This document shows positions 17,201 to 24,876 of a DNA stretch of 48,222 bases, piece by piece (position 1 is the first letter of the stretch; each line of letters opens with the position of its first letter). The stretch is from the NCBI GenBank assembly GCA_021203545.1, contig JAJQAZ010000026.1, positions 1 to 48,222 on the forward strand, read 5' to 3'. Origin of the DNA: Tannerellaceae bacterium (GTDB lineage: Bacteria; Bacteroidota; Bacteroidia; Bacteroidales; Tannerellaceae). A program made the position numbers and the translations under genes. Under the pieces are notes generated by a model, which was given only the letters and a program-made list of their open reading frames with translations, searched no databases and was not told the DNA's origin.

Positions 17201-17290
17201 ATGAAGTCAATCGTAAAAGTGTGGGAAGAAGATCTTCTCATTCCTACCTACAACACCGGTAAGCCGGAGAAAAATCCGATGTTTTTTTGA
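17201..17290 (+). pseudogene. 5' fragment of the DUF5107/TPR gene, cut by a frameshift in T7
   Basis: The ATG at 17201 opens MKSIVKVWEEDLLIPTYNTG and reaches ..NPMFF before TGA (17288-17290). As I recall, DUF5107 proteins start just like this and continue FLEKRVYQGSSGVVYP. That continuation is encoded at once in another frame (gag aaa cgg gtt tat cag gga). The shift falls in a run of seven Ts (17282-17288). Six Ts would give one unbroken protein. Confidence 0.8.
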
Positions 17291-17321
17291 GAAACGGGTT
17301 TATCAGGGAAGTAGTGGTGTA

Positions 17322-20300
17322 GTGTACCCTTATCCGGTGATTGAAAAGATAGAAGACACTCCCGTAGATAAGTCATACCGTGCCGTTTATCTGGAAAACG
17401 AATATATTAAAGTTATGATTCTGCCGGAACTGGGCGGACGTGTACAGATGGCCTATGATAAAATAAAAGAGCGTCATTTTGTATATTACAATCATGTAAT
17501 CAAACCGGCCCTGGTAGGGTTGGCCGGTCCGTGGATTTCCGGGGGTATTGAATTTAACTGGCCGCAGCATCATCGTCCCAGTACGTATCTGCCGGTAGAC
17601 TATACTATTGAACAATGTGCAGACGGCAGCGCAATTGTGTGGGTGAATGAACGGGAACGGATGTTCCACCAGAAAGGGATGGCCGGGTTTACATTGCGTC
17701 CCGGAAAAGCGGTATTGGAAATACAGGGCAAACTATACAACCCAACTCCTTTCCCGCAGACATTCCTGTGGTGGGCTAATCCTGCTGTTGCGGTGAATGA
17801 TGCGTACCAGTCTGTCTTTCCGGCTGATGTAAATACCGTATTCGATCATGGGAAACGGGATGTTTCCTCTTATACGGTCGCTACCGGTACATACTATAAA
17901 ATGGATTATTCGGCAGGTGTGGATATATCGCGTTATAAAAATATTCCGGTACCTACCTCTTTTATGGCTATTCGTTCCGGTTATGATTTCGTTGGAGGAT
18001 ATGAAAACGATACGGAAGCCGGTTTGCTGCACGTTGCGAATCATCATATTTCGCCGGGAAAGAAACAGTGGACCTGGGGACACGGTGATTTTGGCCGGGC
18101 GTGGGACCGGAACCTGATAGATGCCGACGGTCCTTATATTGAACTCATGACGGGGGTTTATACAGATAACCAGCCCGACTTTACCTGGTTGCAACCGTAT
18201 GAAGAGAAAACATTTACCCAGTATTTCCTGCCCTACCGTGAGTTGGGTGTTGTAAAGAATGCAACTTCCGACCTGTTGATGAATGTAGATGCGGAAAACG
18301 GAAAAGGAATATTGAAACTGTTTGCTACCTGTTTGCAGGAGAACCTACAGATAGAGGTGAAAAGTGAGGGTACGGTTGTTTATAAAGAGACCGTTTCTTT
18401 ATCTCCCGAAAAAGTGTTTACCGTTACTTTTCCGCTGGCATCGCTGAAAGATGTTTGTGTTTCTGTTGCCGGTGCGGATGGTAGGGAGAAGTTAGGTTGG
18501 GTGGCAGTTCCGGAAGAGATTAAACCTGTGCCTGATCCGGCAAAAGCTGCTTTAGACCCGAAAGAGATCCATTCGGTAGAGCAATTGTACCTTACCGGGT
18601 TGCATCTGGAGCAATACAGGCATGCTACCTATCTGGCTACCGATTATTATAGGGAAGCATTGAACCGGGAGCCGGGAGATATCCGTACCAATAATGCCAT
18701 GGGATTGTGGCTGATCCGTAAAGGGCAATTTGCAAAGGCAGAATTTTATTTACGCAGGGCTGTTAAAACCCTGACGGAACGAAATCCGAATCCGTATGAT
18801 GGAGAGCCGTTGTATAATTTAGGTTTGTCGCTTATCTATCAGGGAAAAGCGGAAGAGGCATACGGCTATTTCTATAAAGCATGTTGGAATGCGGCATGGC
18901 AGGATGCGGGATACTATTCGCTGGCACAAATATCCTGTGGAAAAGGCAATTGGGAAGAGGCATTGTATGAGATTGATAAATCGTTGGTCCGCAACTGGCA
19001 TAACCACCGGGCACGGCATCTGAAAGCAACTATTCTCCGGCATTTGGGAAGAACGGACGAAGCGCTTACGTTGATCAATGACTCGGTGGATCTTGATAAA
19101 TTCAATTATGGCTGTTTGTTTGAAAAATACCTGATAACCGGCGATCCGGTGCTGTTGAACGAACTGGCTGTTTTGATGCGTTCCGAATCCCATAATTATA
19201 TGGAACTGGCTATCGATTATACTTCTGCTTATTGTTGGGAGGAAGCCCTGCAGGTAGTGGATCTCTATCTGGATCTGTCTGCTGCAAAAGACCATATGGG
19301 AAATTATTATAGAGCCTGGATGTTGATTCAATTGGGTAAAGAAGAGGAAGCCCGTGAATCTGTTCGTCTGGCTGAAAAGGGAGCATTCCCTCTGTTTTTC
19401 CCCAATCTGCCGGAAGCAATTGTAGCATTACAGGCGGTTATTTCTCTGGAGGAAAATTCTCCTAAAGCCCTGTACCTGTTAGGAAATATCTGGTATGATA
19501 AACGGCAGTATGCGGAAGCGGTTGATGCCTGGGAGAAATCAGCACAACTGGATGCCGGTTTTCCAACCGTGCTTCGTAACCTCTCTCTGGCTTATTATAA
19601 TAAACTGGACCGGACGCAGGAAGCGTACGAACTGATGGAAAAAGCATTCCTTCTGGATACTACGGATGCACGTATCCTGATGGAATTTGACCAACTGGCC
19701 AAACGGCTCAACCGCCCGCATACGGAACGGTTGGCAAGGTTGGAGGAGTACCGGGAAACGGCCTGGCAACGGGACGACCTGTATCTTGAGTATGTAACTC
19801 TGTTGAACCATCTGGAACGCTATACAGAGGCAATCGAACTGATCAACAGCCGCAAATTTCATCCGTGGGAGGGAGGCGAAGGAAAAGTGCCTGCACAGTA
19901 TCAGATTGCCCGTCTGGAGTTGGCAAAGCAGTTCATAAACGAGGAAAAATATGCACAGGCATTAACCCTTATCAATGAATGTTACGAATATCCGGAGAAT
20001 CTGGGAGAGGGTAAACTATACGGAGCACAGGAAAATGATTTCGATTATTATAAAGGGTGTGTTCTGGAAGCAGTCGGTAAAAACGAAGAGGCTGCCGGGT
20101 TTTTCCGGAAAGCCAGTGTAGGTATCAGCGAACCTGTTGCCGCGGTTTATTATAACGACCAGAAACCGCATAAGATATTCTATCAGGGTATGGCACTCCG
20201 GAAGCTGGGCGACGAGGAGGGTGCACGCAGCCGGTTTAATAAACTGGTCTCGTATGGAGAACAACATCTGCACGATGTGTTCCGGATGGACTATTTTGCA

Positions 20301-20495
20301 ATCTCTCTTCCGGATCTGCAAATCTGGGAAGATGATATGGATCTCCGCAACAAAATCCATTGTTATTTCCTGATGGCTCTCGGACATATGGGCCTGGGGA
20401 ATAAGGAAAAAGCAATGACTTTCTTCCACAAGGTGAAGGAGATGGATGTTAATCATCAGGATAGCACAATACCATATAATACGTTAATAAAGTAG
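17322..20495 (+). CDS. DUF5107 domain protein with C-terminal TPR repeats
   Basis: The frame is open through 20495 and codes 1057 residues from a GTG at 17322. The real start is probably the ATG at 17201, separated by the T7 frameshift. The first third is the DUF5107 beta-sandwich domain, related to aldose-epimerase-like folds (VYLENEYIKVMILPELGGRVQMAYDK, GGIEFNWPQHHRPSTYLPVDY, FLWWANPAVAVNDAYQSVFP). From about residue 410 onward it is TPR repeats (YREALNREPGDIRTNNAMGLWLI, YLLGNIWYDKRQYAEAVDAWEKSAQL). No signal peptide is visible in the 5' fragment, so it is probably cytoplasmic. It lies between the sugar porter and GH36, flanked exactly by two fold-back elements. A role in sugar handling is likely but its reaction is unknown. 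Confidence 0.88.
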   Translation: MYPYPVIEKIEDTPVDKSYRAVYLENEYIKVMILPELGGRVQMAYDKIKERHFVYYNHVIKPALVGLAGPWISGGIEFNWPQHHRPSTYLPVDYTIEQCADGSAIVWVNERERMFHQKGMAGFTLRPGKAVLEIQGKLYNPTPFPQTFLWWANPAVAVNDAYQSVFPADVNTVFDHGKRDVSSYTVATGTYYKMDYSAGVDISRYKNIPVPTSFMAIRSGYDFVGGYENDTEAGLLHVANHHISPGKKQWTWGHGDFGRAWDRNLIDADGPYIELMTGVYTDNQPDFTWLQPYEEKTFTQYFLPYRELGVVKNATSDLLMNVDAENGKGILKLFATCLQENLQIEVKSEGTVVYKETVSLSPEKVFTVTFPLASLKDVCVSVAGADGREKLGWVAVPEEIKPVPDPAKAALDPKEIHSVEQLYLTGLHLEQYRHATYLATDYYREALNREPGDIRTNNAMGLWLIRKGQFAKAEFYLRRAVKTLTERNPNPYDGEPLYNLGLSLIYQGKAEEAYGYFYKACWNAAWQDAGYYSLAQISCGKGNWEEALYEIDKSLVRNWHNHRARHLKATILRHLGRTDEALTLINDSVDLDKFNYGCLFEKYLITGDPVLLNELAVLMRSESHNYMELAIDYTSAYCWEEALQVVDLYLDLSAAKDHMGNYYRAWMLIQLGKEEEARESVRLAEKGAFPLFFPNLPEAIVALQAVISLEENSPKALYLLGNIWYDKRQYAEAVDAWEKSAQLDAGFPTVLRNLSLAYYNKLDRTQEAYELMEKAFLLDTTDARILMEFDQLAKRLNRPHTERLARLEEYRETAWQRDDLYLEYVTLLNHLERYTEAIELINSRKFHPWEGGEGKVPAQYQIARLELAKQFINEEKYAQALTLINECYEYPENLGEGKLYGAQENDFDYYKGCVLEAVGKNEEAAGFFRKASVGISEPVAAVYYNDQKPHKIFYQGMALRKLGDEEGARSRFNKLVSYGEQHLHDVFRMDYFAISLPDLQIWEDDMDLRNKIHCYFLMALGHMGLGNKEKAMTFFHKVKEMDVNHQDSTIPYNTLIK

Positions 20496-20659
20496 TCAAG
20501 GAGTTAGCAGCCACTTTGTGGCTTAGTAGTCATCAGTCGCTACGCTCCTTAGTAGTTAAGTAGAAGAAGAAAAAAATATAATAATACTTCTTGACTACTA
20601 GCGAACAAAGTGAGTGCTGACTACTAATGAGCGAAGCGAATGCTGACTACTTGACTACT
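20491..20659. repeat. Fold-back (MITE-like) element, copy B
   Basis: This is a 169-bp relative of the element at 17017-17181. It again follows TTAATAA at the 3' end of a gene and supplies its TAG stop (20493-20495). The ends AGTAGTCAAGGAGTTAGCA and, as reverse complement, AGTAGTCAAGTAGTCAGC pair over about 18 bp. The internal hairpin GCCACTTTGTGGC differs in sequence from that in copy A but keeps pairing, suggesting a conserved RNA or DNA fold. Confidence 0.8.
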
Positions 20660-22855
20660 AAAAAAAATGAATACCATGAGAAATACAAGAATGTTTTAAT
20701 ATCATTGTGTGTGGTCACTCTTTCCGCATCTATGGATGCGAAGGAGTTGATCCGGATTACCACTGAAAATCTGTCCCTGATTTATCAGGTTAACGACCGG
20801 AACCGGTTGGAACAGATTTATTTTGGAAAGAATATAGGTAATATGTCCGAATTTGAGAAGGTCTCTTTACCGGCCTATCCGGCTTATTCAACCTATGGGA
20901 CTAACCATGTGTTTGAGGCGGCTCTGCGTGTTACACATGCGGACGGCAATACTTCTACCGAACTGATGTATACCGGACATCAGATTGTACAGGAGGATCC
21001 CGGCAGGGTTCATACAATTATCTCACTGAAAGATGAGTATTACGACCTGTATACAACATTGCATTTCCGGGCATATCCTGAAGAGGATATACTGGAACAA
21101 TGGGTGGAGATACAAAACAGGGAGAAGAAAAACATTGTGTTATCAGACTTTGCCTCTTCCGATCTCTCTTTTACAGCCGGAAAGTATTTTGTAACCCAGT
21201 TTTATGGTGATTGGTCGGAAGAGATGAATATGAAGGAACAGGAATTGTCGCCGGGTATGAAAGTTATTGATTCCAAGCTGGGTGTTCGTACCCACCAATA
21301 TACACATCCCTGTTTCCTGTTAGGCTTGGAGCAACCGGTACAGGAACTTTCCGGCGAAGTGATTGGTGGTACACTGGCATGGCCGGGGAGCTTCCGTTTT
21401 ACCTTCGAGGTTAATAATGACGGTAAACTACGTGTCCTGTCCGGTATCAATCCTTACGGGTCGGCTTATACACTGGGTAAAAATGAAACATTTACCACTC
21501 CGGGTTTTCTTTTTACTTACAGCAAAAACGGTGTTCAGCCGGTATCACAGAAATTTCATCGCTGGGCACGTAAATATGGTATTAAGAACGGTGATAAAGA
21601 CAGGGATATTCTGTTGAATAACTGGGAAGCTACCTATTTTGACTTTGATGAGGAGAAATTGGTGCGTATTATTGATGATGCCTCCCAAATGGGCTTTGAA
21701 CTGTTCCTGTTGGACGACGGCTGGTTTGGTAATAAACACCCCCGTAACGGGGATACGCAGGGGTTGGGCGACTGGCAGACCAACCGGGAGAAATTACCGA
21801 ACGGTATTCCATTCCTGATCAATGAGTGTAAGAAAAGAGGCCTGAAGTTTGGTATCTGGGTTGAACCGGAAATGGTAAACCCGAAAAGTGAGTTGTACGA
21901 GAAGCATCCTGACTGGGTGATTGCCCAGCCCCACCGCGAACGAACCGTACAACGTAACCAGTTGATTCTGGATTTGAGTAATCCGGAAGTACAGAAATTT
22001 GTGTATGATGTAGTAGACCGCTTACTGGTTGAAAATCCGGGTATTGATTATGTGAAATGGGATTGTAACCGCTTTGTAGGTAATCCGGGTTCGTCCTGGT
22101 TACCGGCTGATAAACAGTCACACTTATGGATAGATTATAGTAACGCTCTGTTGAAGATCATGGAGAAAGTGAGCCGTAAATATCCGGATGTAACTTTCAT
22201 GGCCTGCTCTGGTGGTGGTGGCCGTATTGATTACGGTTCTATGCGCCATTTTGATGAGTACTGGATCAGCGACAACAATGACCCTCTGCAACGTATCTTT
22301 ACCCAGTGGGGTACTCAATATTTCTTCCCTGCAATCGGTCTGGCAAGCCATGTGTCTGTTTCTCCCAATCATATTTCCGGACGTAGTACTCCCCTGAAAT
22401 ACCGTTTTGATGTGGCACTTGCCGGTAAACTGGGTATGGACCTGCAACCCTCACAGATGACGGAGGAAGAGAAAGTGTTTTCAAAGAATGCGATAGCCCT
22501 TTATAAAGAGATTCGCAGTACTGTGTTGCATGGAGACCTTTACCGGTTGCTTTCTCCCTATGAATCTAATCGTACAGCTTATATGTATGTAGCGCAGGAT
22601 AAGTCGGAAGCGATTGTTTTTAATTTTCTGGTACGGAAAGAGATAAAATCAAATACACAAACTATTTATCTGCAGGGACTTGATCCGGAGCAACAGTACA
22701 GCGTGGAAGAGGTAAACCGTGTTAGTTCGTGGTCGCGCAGCGCAGCTTATAAAGATAAACTGTTCAGTGGTGAGTATCTGATGACTGTGGGAATGACTTT
22801 CCCTATGTATAACGAATATGAGAGCGTGGTTTTACGGATAAAGACACAGGAATAA
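20627..22855 (+). CDS. GH36 alpha-galactosidase
   Basis: This retaining alpha-galactosidase would cleave terminal alpha-1,6-galactose from raffinose, melibiose or galactomannan-type chains. The frame is 742 residues. The N-terminal sandwich is followed by the catalytic barrel with LLDDGWFG (about 361-368), WVEPEMVNPKSELY, the nucleophile in YVKWDCNRF (D479), CSGGGGRIDYG and the acid/base in YWISDNNDP (D549). The start is odd. The first 13 or so codons from 20627 lie in the fold-back repeat, while the ATG at 20677 (ATGAGAAATAC) runs out of frame after a few codons. One extra base there would give M-x-KYKNVLISLCVVTLSASMDA, a good signal peptide. So the native start may be lost by a one-base deletion. 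Confidence 0.92.
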   Translation: MSEANADYLTTKKNEYHEKYKNVLISLCVVTLSASMDAKELIRITTENLSLIYQVNDRNRLEQIYFGKNIGNMSEFEKVSLPAYPAYSTYGTNHVFEAALRVTHADGNTSTELMYTGHQIVQEDPGRVHTIISLKDEYYDLYTTLHFRAYPEEDILEQWVEIQNREKKNIVLSDFASSDLSFTAGKYFVTQFYGDWSEEMNMKEQELSPGMKVIDSKLGVRTHQYTHPCFLLGLEQPVQELSGEVIGGTLAWPGSFRFTFEVNNDGKLRVLSGINPYGSAYTLGKNETFTTPGFLFTYSKNGVQPVSQKFHRWARKYGIKNGDKDRDILLNNWEATYFDFDEEKLVRIIDDASQMGFELFLLDDGWFGNKHPRNGDTQGLGDWQTNREKLPNGIPFLINECKKRGLKFGIWVEPEMVNPKSELYEKHPDWVIAQPHRERTVQRNQLILDLSNPEVQKFVYDVVDRLLVENPGIDYVKWDCNRFVGNPGSSWLPADKQSHLWIDYSNALLKIMEKVSRKYPDVTFMACSGGGGRIDYGSMRHFDEYWISDNNDPLQRIFTQWGTQYFFPAIGLASHVSVSPNHISGRSTPLKYRFDVALAGKLGMDLQPSQMTEEEKVFSKNAIALYKEIRSTVLHGDLYRLLSPYESNRTAYMYVAQDKSEAIVFNFLVRKEIKSNTQTIYLQGLDPEQQYSVEEVNRVSSWSRSAAYKDKLFSGEYLMTVGMTFPMYNEYESVVLRIKTQE

Positions 22856-22856
22856 G

Positions 22857-23597
22857 ATGAAAACTAACTGTTTAATCTATCTGCTTGCCGTTGTATCCCT
22901 TTTTGCATGCAAAAAGGGAGGTGAAGTAATATGTATTACTTCACCTGATCAAACTATTCAAATAGGAGTAGAGGTCCATGGGCCTCTTTCCTACAGGGTT
23001 ACACGAAACGGCGTGGAACTTGTTGCACTTTCATCCATAGGATTGGAATTGCAGGAAAAAGAATCTGATAACTATTTTATTGAAACGGTTACCCGCCGGT
23101 CAGTAAATCAAACGTTAACACCTCTGTATGGAAAATTTAAACATCTTCCGGATCATTACAACGAAGCGATTCTCACTTTTACCAACGGGCAACAGTTGGT
23201 TATACGGGCGTATGACGAGGGAGTCGCTTACCGTTTCATTACCCGTTACAACGAAGAAGTAATAGTAGAAAACGAAAAAGTGACCGTGAATGTCGCTGGC
23301 GATCCGGCTGTAATCTTTGCCGAGACCGACAATTATACCGCCTGGGAACTGATGTATATGGATTATGAAACAACATCGGCTATCACAGCAGGTAAAAAAG
23401 CTATCACACCGGTTCTTTTTTCTTTTCCTGAAAATGTGAAAATGGTGGTAACGGAATCGGATTCCGAAGCTATCCGGGTATGTATCTACGTAAGGAGAAT
23501 GACGCGTTTACCGGAGAATTTGCCCCCTATCCCGATAGTACCTCTCTCGGTAGCTGGGGATTTGTATCGGTGGTACGTACTACTAAAGACTATATAG
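22857..23597 (+). CDS. GH97 glycoside hydrolase, N-terminal part (frameshifted)
   Basis: This is the lipoprotein start of a GH97 enzyme, one base after the GH36 stop. The lipobox is SLFAC at about residues 14-18. The N-terminal GH97 beta-supersandwich follows (LSYRVTRNGVELVALSSIGLEL, VIRAYDEGVAYRFITRY). Homology runs to about ESDSE (near 23468), after which the frame drifts into unrelated sequence and stops at 23597. The correct continuation (YPGMYLRKEND) is in the next frame. Restoring one base between 23469 and 23470 (gaa-gac-tat instead of gaa-gct-atc) gives the usual ESDxEDYPGMYL. This is not a homopolymer. Confidence 0.8.
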   Translation: MKTNCLIYLLAVVSLFACKKGGEVICITSPDQTIQIGVEVHGPLSYRVTRNGVELVALSSIGLELQEKESDNYFIETVTRRSVNQTLTPLYGKFKHLPDHYNEAILTFTNGQQLVIRAYDEGVAYRFITRYNEEVIVENEKVTVNVAGDPAVIFAETDNYTAWELMYMDYETTSAITAGKKAITPVLFSFPENVKMVVTESDSEAIRVCIYVRRMTRLPENLPPIPIVPLSVAGDLYRWYVLLKTI

Positions 23598-24820
23598 CCC
23601 GTGTACCGGGTAATAAAGAATTTCCCTGGCGGATGTTTATTGTTACCGGTGATGACAAACAGTTGCCGGTTAATGAATTGACCTGGAAACTGGCTACTCC
23701 GCAGGTGGTGGGCGAGTTTGACTGGGTAAAACCGGGTAAAGCGGCGTGGGAGTGGTGGCACGATGCGATCCTTACTGATACGGATATCCCCTCCGGAATG
23801 GATAACCGGAATACGGATCTTTATAAACACTACATCGATTTTGCCGCGGATTACGGCCTGGAATATCTTATGATAGATGCAGGCTGGTCGAATCTGTTTG
23901 ACCTGGCACGGGTCAATCCAAAAATGGATATGGAGGAACTTATCCGTTATGGAAACAGTAAAGGTGTTGGAACATTTTTGTGGTGTACGGCTATTTCTCT
24001 GACCGACCGTATAGATGAGTTTATGCAAATGATGAGTAATTGGGGCGCAGCCGGATTGAAAGTTGATTTCTTTGACCGGGATGATCAATTGGCTATGGAC
24101 TGGTATGAACGGATTGCTTCGAAAGCTGCGGAGTATAAGCTCATGATCAATTTTCACGGATGTAGTAAACCTACCGGTTTGCAGCGCATGTATCCTAACA
24201 TTGTCAATTTTGAAGCGGTAAGAGGGGCTGAATGTTCAAAATGGGATTTGACCGCAAATCCGCAGCATCATGTAACGATTCCTTTTACCCGTATGTTGGG
24301 TGGTGCCATGGATTATACACCCGGTTCTATGCGTAACCGTTCAATCCAGATGTTTAAACCTGTTGATCCGGGATTGCCTTTTTCTCTGGGTACCCGTGCG
24401 CACGAACTGGCTATATTTGTGGTGTACGACCAGTATTTTGCCATGCTCTGCGACTCTCCGTCGGAATACCGGAAATATCCGGATATTATGAAATTCCTGT
24501 CTGCTGTTCCCGTTACCTTCGACCATACAATTGTGCTTGATGCCAGTGTTGGTGAATATATTCTGATAGCCAAACAACAGGGCGAGGAATGGTATGTGGG
24601 AGGAATGACTAACCAGAGAGCCCGTAACCTCACTGTAGATTTTTCTTTTTTAACAGCCGGTACAACGTATCAGGCTGAAATCTACAAAGATGCCCCCGAA
24701 TCGGGTTTGTATGCCGATAGATATATTTATGAATCTATTGAAGTAGGTAAAAAAACTCAATTGACTATTCCGCTAACCCAGGGAGGCGGTGTGGCCATCA
24801 GTATCCGGCCTGAAAAATAA
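23480..24820 (+). CDS. GH97 glycoside hydrolase, catalytic part (retaining alpha-galactosidase type likely)
   Basis: This is the rest of the GH97 enzyme, in another frame than its N-terminus. The barrel shows KAAWEWWHDA, YGLEYLMIDAGWSN, GLKVDFFDRDDQ and the conserved NFHGCSKPTGLQRMYPNIVNFEAVRGAE, then TRMLGGAMDYTPG. The Asp in GLKVDFF sits where the retaining GH97 branch (BtGH97b type) has its nucleophile, so an alpha-galactosidase is more likely than a SusB-type inverting alpha-glucosidase. That is also in keeping with the GH36 neighbour. The C-terminal sandwich ends at QGGGVAISIRPEK. The joined gene (22857-24820) would be about 654 residues, a normal size. Confidence 0.85.
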   Translation: MYLRKENDAFTGEFAPYPDSTSLGSWGFVSVVRTTKDYIARVPGNKEFPWRMFIVTGDDKQLPVNELTWKLATPQVVGEFDWVKPGKAAWEWWHDAILTDTDIPSGMDNRNTDLYKHYIDFAADYGLEYLMIDAGWSNLFDLARVNPKMDMEELIRYGNSKGVGTFLWCTAISLTDRIDEFMQMMSNWGAAGLKVDFFDRDDQLAMDWYERIASKAAEYKLMINFHGCSKPTGLQRMYPNIVNFEAVRGAECSKWDLTANPQHHVTIPFTRMLGGAMDYTPGSMRNRSIQMFKPVDPGLPFSLGTRAHELAIFVVYDQYFAMLCDSPSEYRKYPDIMKFLSAVPVTFDHTIVLDASVGEYILIAKQQGEEWYVGGMTNQRARNLTVDFSFLTAGTTYQAEIYKDAPESGLYADRYIYESIEVGKKTQLTIPLTQGGGVAISIRPEK

Positions 24821-24876
24821 CCTTTAGGTAAAACTTTATAATCACAAAATACTAATCAGACTTAAATTTAATTCGT

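Noticed and set aside
20668-20700. Small peptide MNTMRNTRMF as a leader ORF for GH36
   Set aside because: It is more simply explained as the displaced start of GH36 after a one-base loss; no attenuator-like structure follows.
23486-24157. 223-codon minus-strand frame within GH97
   Set aside because: It is the antisense shadow of the catalytic GH97 sequence, whose motifs are unmistakable on the plus strand.
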